Positions 58,841-64,000 of a DNA stretch of 64,000 nt are shown piece after piece. The stretch is from an uncultured Alphaproteobacteria bacterium (GTDB lineage: Bacteria > Pseudomonadota > Alphaproteobacteria > HIMB59). The stretch is from contig CACLUX010000002.1 of assembly GCA_902610255.1 (NCBI GenBank), positions 82,899 to 146,898 on the forward strand, given 5' to 3'. The notes below the pieces were generated by a model. The model was not told the DNA's origin. It saw nothing but the letters and a program-made list of their open reading frames with translations, and searched no databases. Made by a program: the position numbers and the translations under genes. Numbering within the stretch: the first letter of the stretch is position 1; every line of letters starts with the position of its first letter.

Positions 58841-60306
58841 TAAATATCTCTGCTTTTAGTATTAATTATAGATAGGTCCAGATATATATAAATCTCTTTT
58901 AAAATATTATAAAATGTCGGTTTAACTGTATTCCCAGCAGTCATATATTTACCATATGACTCTTTTGGATTTTGCATGAATGTAAAATTTAAATATTTAG
59001 GATTATTGTATGGGAAAAAACTTACGTAAGTAACATTTTGAAATTTTTTATTATTTAAAATAGTTTGATCGGAAGTGCCAGTTTTACCTGCTACTAAAAA
59101 ATTTTTGTATAATTCATTATCAGTCTCATTCGCATAAAATAGCAGTTTGGTTACAATGTTTGATATTTTGTTATACCTATTTTTATAAAGTTTTTCTTTT
59201 TTTTCTAATGTGGCACTAAAATCATTCCTACCAGTTACTATTTTTCCATATGCATTGATTAATTGAATTGGGGAAATTGATAAACCGTATCCAAATGGAA
59301 TATTATCACAATAACTTCCCCTGAAATTATTAACAGTTGGTTCAACAGAAATCATTCCAAAACCAACATTCGTAGAATTTAAAAGGCCAATTTCATCTAG
59401 ATCTACTTTAAATTCATTTTGACAATCTAAATTTCTTCTTATTAAAATAGCCCCTCTATTAGAGGATTTTTTTAAAATATCCCCCACTTGCATTGGTATT
59501 TTACTATTCCTTGGAAAGTCATTTATAATCTTGCTACCTATAAATACGGGCTGATCGACATCAAAATACTCATTTATGTCAATTTTCTGATTTTTTAAAG
59601 CAGAATAAACTGTAAATGCTTTGAAAACAGATCCAAAATCAAATTTTAAATCTTTTAAAGGTAATAAGGTTTGGTCAAATCTGTCTTTAACATTCCTGTT
59701 ATCTAAAAAAACATTACTAACAATCTCTTCTTTGCTAAGATCAACTAAAACATTCATAGCGTAATCTGGTTTTAAATTCATAGTATCTTTATACAAGGAG
59801 TCATGTATTTTCTTTTGTATTTGGATATCTAAAGATAAATAGATATTCTCGTTTTTTTGATCAATAAATTTCTCGATTAATGATACACCCTTATGATCAA
59901 TATTTGTGTGCCCTATAGTATTATTTGTAATTGCACTGTGTGGATATTTTCTAGTTAAGATTTTTTCAAATTTAATATATGGATTTCCAATATAAATTGT
60001 TTCTAGAATTTCATTAAGTGGGATATTTCTTTTTAAATATTTGACGTCATTTTTAACATTTTTAATAGAATAGTTGTAATCAGAATAAGCCAAGGTAATT
60101 TTATTAAAGTCATATATAGTTGGTAACGCTTTTTGACTTGTATCTCTTACTTTGGTTATTGCATGATTACTATTATCAAAACTTAAAAAAAGCAGTCTTA
60201 TAAAAATAGCAGTAAATAAAGACAGAACAGCTAAAATAAAAAAATTGTAATAACTTTTTGTCTTAGAAAGTAATTTATAGTCTGTTTCATCACTAAGGTT
60301 GAACAT
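58840..60306 (-). CDS. ftsI: Septal peptidoglycan transpeptidase FtsI (PBP3)
   Basis: Class B penicillin-binding protein that cross-links septal wall with FtsW. One N-terminal membrane span (about 20-40). The active-site serine is in FGSVFKAFTVYS (SxxK), the SxN motif in KKSSNRGAI, and the KTG box in VAGKTGTSDQ. At 488 residues it is shorter than the usual 550-600; the non-catalytic N-terminal domain is reduced. It overlaps ftsL by 14 bp. Confidence 0.94.
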   Translation of the reverse strand: MFNLSDETDYKLLSKTKSYYNFFILAVLSLFTAIFIRLLFLSFDNSNHAITKVRDTSQKALPTIYDFNKITLAYSDYNYSIKNVKNDVKYLKRNIPLNEILETIYIGNPYIKFEKILTRKYPHSAITNNTIGHTNIDHKGVSLIEKFIDQKNENIYLSLDIQIQKKIHDSLYKDTMNLKPDYAMNVLVDLSKEEIVSNVFLDNRNVKDRFDQTLLPLKDLKFDFGSVFKAFTVYSALKNQKIDINEYFDVDQPVFIGSKIINDFPRNSKIPMQVGDILKKSSNRGAILIRRNLDCQNEFKVDLDEIGLLNSTNVGFGMISVEPTVNNFRGSYCDNIPFGYGLSISPIQLINAYGKIVTGRNDFSATLEKKEKLYKNRYNKISNIVTKLLFYANETDNELYKNFLVAGKTGTSDQTILNNKKFQNVTYVSFFPYNNPKYLNFTFMQNPKESYGKYMTAGNTVKPTFYNILKEIYIYLDLSIINTKSRDI

Positions 60307-60586
60307 AATTGACCTGTATTATTGTAAAGCCATCAAACTTATTTCTGTCAAATTTAATAATTTTTTTATTTTTTACAAAATCATAATTATTTAATTCGTT
60401 AATTTTATATTGATTAATTTGTTTTGTTAGGAGTATTTCTTTATTGATATAGATTTGATTATATTTAGAGTAATTTTTTTTTAGATTATACAAATCATTT
60501 TCAATTATCTTAATTTGGTTTTTAAAACTTAAAAATAAAAAAATAAATACACATAAAAGGACAAATTTAGAAATATGGTTAATCAA
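60293..60586 (-). CDS. ftsL: Cell division protein FtsL
   Basis: Small bitopic divisome protein that activates FtsWI. 97 residues: a short cytosolic end, one membrane span (about 7-22, KFVLLCVFIFLFLSF) and a coiled-coil-like periplasmic segment (about 25-65). Sequence is poorly conserved in this family; identity rests mainly on place between rsmH and ftsI, size and topology. It overlaps rsmH by 4 bp. Confidence 0.82.
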   Translation of the reverse strand: MINHISKFVLLCVFIFLFLSFKNQIKIIENDLYNLKKNYSKYNQIYINKEILLTKQINQYKINELNNYDFVKNKKIIKFDRNKFDGFTIIQVNYVQP

Positions 60587-61482
60587 TTTATAAATCTTCC
60601 TACTCTCAATTTAGCAGATCTAGATCTGTTATTTTCTATAATTTCAGATTTTGTTGCTATGAGTGGTTTTTTTGTGAGATTGCAATATCCCCAATCTTTA
60701 TTATTTGAATAAGTATTGATTTTTTTTAATATATTATTTTTAAAGTAATTTTTAACTATTCTATCCTCTAAGCTATGAAAAGAAATTATTGCTAAACATG
60801 AGCCAGGGTTTAAAAAATTATGAACTTTATTAAGAAAAATTGATAAATTTTCTAATTCACTATTTGACTCAATTCTTAGAGCTTGAAAAGCCTGTGTTGC
60901 AAAATGTATTTTTTTGGACCTAAAGTTAACACCACTATCTCTCAAAACCTCTATTAATTCAAAATTAGTATTAATTTTTTTTATAGATCTCCGATTGACA
61001 ATATATTTAGCTAATTTTTCAGCCTGATTGATTTCACCATATAAACTAAATACTCTTTGTAGTTCTTCTATGTTGTAAAAATTAATAATTTTATAAGCAT
61101 TTAAATCACCACCTAAATAGTTCATGTTTAAATTAGAATTAATTTTGAAAGATAAACCAATATTCTTATCACTTAGTTGATTAGATGAAAATCCTAGATC
61201 TAATAAAATAAAGTTAAATTTTTTATTTAAATTTAATAATTCAAAATAAGCAAAATTTGTTTTATGAAATGAAATATTTTTATATTTTTTTTTAAATTTT
61301 TTAGCAATTTTTAAAGAATATTCATCTTGATCAATAGCGGTAACAAAATGACCTCTTTCTAAAAATTCTTTTGAATGACCACCGCCACCGAACGTACAAT
61401 CTAAAATTGATAAATTATTTTTGCCTTCTATAAATGATATAATCTCTTTTGTCATTATTGGAACATGCTGATTTTTGATCAT
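60583..61482 (-). CDS. rsmH: 16S rRNA (cytosine-1402 N4)-methyltransferase RsmH
   Basis: Methylates C1402 in the ribosomal P site. HVPIMTKEIISFI at the start, LDCTFGGGGHSKEFLERG as AdoMet site, LLDLGFSSNQLSD, and ISFHSLEDRIVKNYF near the end are family signatures. Length of 299 is normal. It overlaps mraZ and ftsL by 4 bp each. Confidence 0.97.
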   Translation of the reverse strand: MIKNQHVPIMTKEIISFIEGKNNLSILDCTFGGGGHSKEFLERGHFVTAIDQDEYSLKIAKKFKKKYKNISFHKTNFAYFELLNLNKKFNFILLDLGFSSNQLSDKNIGLSFKINSNLNMNYLGGDLNAYKIINFYNIEELQRVFSLYGEINQAEKLAKYIVNRRSIKKINTNFELIEVLRDSGVNFRSKKIHFATQAFQALRIESNSELENLSIFLNKVHNFLNPGSCLAIISFHSLEDRIVKNYFKNNILKKINTYSNNKDWGYCNLTKKPLIATKSEIIENNRSRSAKLRVGRFIN

Positions 61483-61889
61483 TTAAATCTTGCTCTTGAA
61501 ATTTTCTTATGCTTTTCTCCTGATTTTTTTTCCCAAATTTCGAAATGATTTCCCTTGCCGATAAAAATTATCTCTTTTGATAGTTTTGAAAATTTTTGAA
61601 GATGATCTCTGAGTATAAATCGACCTTCTTTATCTATTGTTATCTCCTCTAAGTCTGACAGTATTGCTGTCTTAAAATGATCATTTTTTTTTGATAAGAA
61701 GTCTTTTTCATCAAAACTTTTAATTAATGTATTGATCTTTGAAGATAAATGCACTTCCAGACACTCATACTTTAAACTTTTAAATAAATATGTTTTTTCA
61801 TTGGAATTATTAATTGTTGATCTAAAAGGTGAAGGTATTGCTATTCTATTTTTAGAGTCAACAATTCCATAAAATGAGGATAAAAACAT
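61479..61889 (-). CDS. mraZ: Transcriptional regulator MraZ
   Basis: AbrB-like DNA-binding repressor of the dcw cluster. FLSSFYGIVDSKNRIAIPSPFR matches the first swapped-hairpin domain (usually DxKGRxxxPxxxR; quoted part SFYGIVDSKNRIAIPSPFR) and TIDKEGRFILRDHLQKF the second. I chose ATG 61889 (MFLSSFYG), the family's start, over an ATG two codons upstream. Length is 136. It is the first gene of the cluster and lies over its own predicted operator. Confidence 0.93.
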   Translation of the reverse strand: MFLSSFYGIVDSKNRIAIPSPFRSTINNSNEKTYLFKSLKYECLEVHLSSKINTLIKSFDEKDFLSKKNDHFKTAILSDLEEITIDKEGRFILRDHLQKFSKLSKEIIFIGKGNHFEIWEKKSGEKHKKISRARFK

Positions 61890-61894
61890 AATCA

Positions 61895-61929
61895 TGGTAT
61901 TTTATGGGATTATATGGGATTTTATGGTA
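61895..61929. promoter_or_regulatory. MraZ operator: four direct repeats of TGGKA at 10-bp period
   Basis: On the plus strand TGGTA (61895-61899), TGGGA (61905-61909), TGGGA (61915-61919) and TGGTA (61925-61929) are spaced exactly 10 bp apart with A/T-rich spacers. Known MraZ operators are TGGGN repeats with 5-nt spacers in front of mraZ. The array covers the predicted -10 box, so bound MraZ would block transcription. Confidence 0.75.
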
Positions 61930-61936
61930 ATAGCAA
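61909..61936 (-). promoter_or_regulatory. Predicted promoter of the mraZ (dcw) operon
   Basis: Minus strand TATAAT (61914-61909), a perfect -10, preceded by TTGCTA (61936-61931) at 16 bp. The start point would be near 61902, giving a 7-13-nt leader. The -10 lies between two MraZ repeats. Confidence 0.6.
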
Positions 61937-61942
61937 ATAGTA

Positions 61943-62272
61943 ATGGGTAGCTATAAGCTGAGTTCTGTATAATATAAATAGCAGTCATTTATCTAGGTTA
62001 ACTATTACTAATTAACTCAAGCGATCAACCCAGACCAACTGTGGAAATAGTTTAAGTCTCTATTTGATCTTACTCGTGATAGGGTTTGCATATTGCAATA
62101 CTGTTTAAAGTATCCGGTGAGCTCTTACCTCACCTTTTCACCCTTACCTTATGGCGGTTTATTTCTGCTGCACTTTCCCTAAGGTTACCCTCGACGGATG
62201 TTATCCGTTATCACTTTCCACACGAGCTCAGACTTTCCTCTTTGAATAACAAAGCGACTGCACGCTACCCAT
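61943..62272 (-). ncRNA. rnpB: RNase P RNA, type A
   Basis: Catalytic RNA of RNase P, which matures tRNA 5' ends. On the minus strand the 5' end ATGGGTAGC (62272-62264) pairs perfectly with GCTACCCAT (61951-61943) as helix P1. Conserved blocks follow in order: GAGGAAAGTC just after P1 (first strand of the P4 core), AGGGAAAGTGCAGCAGAAA, GGTAAGGGTGAAAAGGTG, and near the 3' end ACAGAACTCAGCTTATAG, which completes P4. About 330 nt, a normal size. Its place between an amidase gene and mraZ is common in alphaproteobacteria. No intrinsic terminator with a T-run follows. Confidence 0.95.
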
Positions 62273-62276
62273 AAAC

Positions 62277-62282
62277 ATAATA
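62277..62282 (-). promoter_or_regulatory. Candidate -10 box of rnpB
   Basis: TATTAT on the minus strand, 5 bp upstream of the P1 helix start, fits transcription starting at or near 62272. No convincing -35 hexamer is seen upstream within the amidase coding end. Confidence 0.35.
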
Positions 62283-62289
62283 CATAAAT

Positions 62290-62934
62290 TTAATCAAATA
62301 ATAAATTATAAAAATCTTTTAAAAATTTTTTAGACTCGTTAAGAGTTATTTGATCATAATTTAATGATCTTTTTACAGCTTTTATACATAATTGCTTATA
62401 GTCTTTGATATACAATTTATGGAAGCCATATAAGCTTAATAATTCATTAATATTATATTTTTTTTTAGATTGAATTTTTTTTTTGAATCTATTTATTCCT
62501 ATTTTATCTAAATAAAATTTTTCACCAGGGTCTTGTTTTCTATTTGGAGCGATATCTGAATGAAAAACAATATTCTCATCAGAGATATAAAAATTAGTTT
62601 TTAAAGAACAAATTAATTTTTTTAATGAAATGTATTGTTTTTTAGTAAAAAAAGAATACCCAAATTCATGTCCTTTATTCTCTAGTTCAATACTAATAGA
62701 ATGATCATTCATATTTGTTAGATTTTTCCATTTAGATTGGCCAGCATGCCAAGCTTTATATTTAGGGCATAATAAATTAAAAATATTGCCTTTTCGTGAA
62801 ATTAAATAATGAGAACTCACATTTGAATTTTGATCAGTCAATTTTTGATATGCTAAATTAAAATTTTTCATTCCAGTATAATGAAGAACAATATATTTGA
62901 CTGTTTTATTTTTTTTTCTAAAGCTATAATTCAT
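62290..62934 (-). CDS. N-acetylmuramoyl-L-alanine amidase (Amidase_2/AmiD-AmpD type)
   Basis: Zinc amidase that cuts between muramic acid and the stem peptide. VKYIVLHYTGM gives the first zinc histidine, SSHYLISRKGNIFNL the fold core, AWHAGQSKW the next motif, and VFHSDIAPNRKQDPGEKF the second histidine and catalytic residues. 214 residues with no signal peptide, so probably cytosolic and used in wall recycling. The ATG at 62934 is the only possible start and lies 2 bp from the divergent bamD ATG. Confidence 0.9.
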   Translation of the reverse strand: MNYSFRKKNKTVKYIVLHYTGMKNFNLAYQKLTDQNSNVSSHYLISRKGNIFNLLCPKYKAWHAGQSKWKNLTNMNDHSISIELENKGHEFGYSFFTKKQYISLKKLICSLKTNFYISDENIVFHSDIAPNRKQDPGEKFYLDKIGINRFKKKIQSKKKYNINELLSLYGFHKLYIKDYKQLCIKAVKRSLNYDQITLNESKKFLKDFYNLLFD

Positions 62935-62936
62935 CT

Positions 62937-63812
62937 ATGAAAAAGTCGATTCTTATAATCATATCTTTTTTTGTTATATCTTGTTCTGAATATGATGATA
63001 ATGATCAATATAAAAATGATCAATTTTTATATGAGAGTAATACATATAAAGACTTTGAATTATTTAATTTAGCTAATGAATATATAAGCTCTGATCAATT
63101 TGAATTAGCACTGATAGAACTAGATAAAATAGAAGTACTTTTTCCGAGTAGTGAATTTGCAAACAAAAGCATGCTTATTAAAGCATATATTAACTTCTTA
63201 AAAAAAGACTATGAGAATACAAGGGCTTTAGCTGAAATGTATAAAACCTACTATCCTGGAAGTAAAGATATAGTTTATGCTAATTATTTAGAAGCAATGT
63301 CATATTATGTTTTAATGAAAAAACAAAATTACAGTCAAGAAAACGCAAGTAAAGCTAAAGAAAAATTTGTATTTATTCTAAACGCATACCCAAATAGTAA
63401 ATACGAAATAGATATAATAACAAAAATTAAAATAATAAATAATAATTTAGCCGCTGATAAATTGAATTTAGCTAAATTTTATTTATATAAAAATAACTAC
63501 AATGGGTCTTTGATTTACCTACTAGATATTTTTGAGAATTATAGTGAAAGTTCTGCTATTGAAGAAACACTTTACTTATTAACTAAAATTTATATGTCTT
63601 TAGATGAATATGAGTTAGCAAAAAAATATGCTTCAATACTAGCATATAATTTTCCTGAGAGCAGATGGTATAGAAAATCATATAATCATTTAAATAATTT
63701 AAATGATATAATAGAAGACAAAAAATGGTATGAAAAATTTAATCCAATTAAAATATTTAGACAAAAAGAAGAAATTTTTTCTGATAATATTTCAATACAA
63801 TCTTTAGAGTAA
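62937..63812 (+). CDS. bamD: Outer-membrane assembly lipoprotein BamD
   Basis: Part of the BAM complex that inserts beta-barrel proteins. The first 16 residues are a lipoprotein signal, MKKSILIIISFFVISC, with the lipobox VISC. The rest is tetratricopeptide-like helical repeats, including LANEYISSDQFELALIELDK and VLFPSSEFANKSMLIKAYI-type segments (quoted in part), then YPNSKYEIDI. 291 residues, slightly longer than E. coli BamD (245). Followed 3 bp later by recN, the usual alphaproteobacterial order. Confidence 0.9.
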   Translation: MKKSILIIISFFVISCSEYDDNDQYKNDQFLYESNTYKDFELFNLANEYISSDQFELALIELDKIEVLFPSSEFANKSMLIKAYINFLKKDYENTRALAEMYKTYYPGSKDIVYANYLEAMSYYVLMKKQNYSQENASKAKEKFVFILNAYPNSKYEIDIITKIKIINNNLAADKLNLAKFYLYKNNYNGSLIYLLDIFENYSESSAIEETLYLLTKIYMSLDEYELAKKYASILAYNFPESRWYRKSYNHLNNLNDIIEDKKWYEKFNPIKIFRQKEEIFSDNISIQSLE

Positions 63813-63815
63813 TTA

Positions 63816-64000
63816 ATGCTAGTTTCTTTGGAAATTAAAAATTTTCTATTAATAAAAAAGATATCTATCAATTTTATTGGCGGTTTCAATGCATTTACAG
63901 GTGAGACAGGTGCGGGTAAATCAATTATAGTTGAAGGTCTAAAATTGGCTCTTGGTGGAAAAAATAAAACAAATCTTAATTTAAAAAATGATGAAATTTC
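63816..64000 (+). CDS. recN: DNA repair protein RecN (partial, N-terminus only)
   Basis: SMC-like ATPase for double-strand break repair. Only the first 61 codons are in the window. MLVSLEIKNFLLIKKISINF is followed by GFNAFTGETGAGKSIIVEGL with the Walker A motif GETGAGKS, then LALGGK, exactly the RecN N-terminus. It starts 3 bp after the bamD stop. Confidence 0.93.
   Translation, partial: MLVSLEIKNFLLIKKISINFIGGFNAFTGETGAGKSIIVEGLKLALGGKNKTNLNLKNDEI

Noticed and set aside
62086..62274. 62-codon plus-strand open frame
   Set aside because: It lies entirely inside the antisense of RNase P RNA, which explains its sequence better.

Overview
The window is one continuous, gene-dense piece of an AT-rich bacterial chromosome. 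It looks like a streamlined, free-living, probably marine alphaproteobacterium of the general SAR11/HIMB59 kind. The signs are tiny intergenic gaps, many overlapping genes, lysine/asparagine/isoleucine-rich proteins, rnpB beside mraZ, bamD followed by recN, and the alphaproteobacterial TauE-TIGR02186 gene pair. The species cannot be fixed from this sequence alone. No insertion sequence, prophage, CRISPR array or convincing pseudogene was seen.

Layout. (1) 1-4322: the 5' part of a phosphomannomutase/phosphoglucomutase gene, mgtE, tRNA-Leu, lipB, an RluC/D-type pseudouridine synthase and crcB. (2) 4329-32538, all on the minus strand: one ribosomal and transcription block. In transcription order it is tRNA-Tyr, tRNA-Gly, tuf, tRNA-Trp, secE, nusG, rplKAJL, rpoBC, rpsLG, fusA, the S10 and spc operons with secY and adk, and the alpha operon rpsM-rpsK-rpoA-rplQ. 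rpmC is present as a 51-codon gene. rpmD (L30) is absent from its usual place and tuf does not follow fusA. (3) 32625-34066: rlmB, tRNA-Thr and an unknown single-span membrane protein. (4) 34068-42789: a formate oxidation island with a two-subunit NAD-linked formate dehydrogenase (catalytic subunit plus a fused NuoE-NuoF-type subunit), a LysR regulator, TusA, MoeA, MobB, FdhD and MobA. (5) 42778-49124: a DHFR/RibD-like reductase; a TauE/SafE exporter, TIGR02186 protein, Usp-like protein and DUF2256 mini-protein; then pyrE, a nucleotidyltransferase, pdxH, fabI and aroC. (6) 49116-61889, minus strand: the first half of the division/cell-wall (dcw) cluster, mraZ-rsmH-ftsL-ftsI-murE-murF-mraY-murD-ftsW, running into a glutamine amidotransferase, a histone-deacetylase-family protein, xseB and dxs. 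(7) 61890-64000: the MraZ operator and promoter, RNase P RNA, an amidase, bamD and the start of recN.

How the genes work together. Region 2 makes the translation and transcription machinery. Region 4 holds the enzyme that turns formate into CO2 and NADH plus late-acting genes for its bis-MGD molybdenum cofactor: metal insertion (MoeA), GMP attachment (MobA, MobB) and sulfuration (FdhD, perhaps fed by TusA). An inverted repeat just upstream of the formate dehydrogenase -35 element is a likely site for the neighbouring LysR protein. The exporter genes next door could remove sulfite or a similar anion. Formate oxidation beside a sulfite-type exporter would suit degradation of methylated sulfur compounds, but no such degradation gene lies in the window. 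Region 6 is the septal peptidoglycan pathway, with a textbook-like MraZ repeat array over its promoter.

The least explained parts are the exporter/TIGR02186/Usp/DUF2256 group, whose last member has no standard start codon, the amidotransferase plus deacetylase pair after ftsW, and the tail-anchored-like protein after tRNA-Thr.
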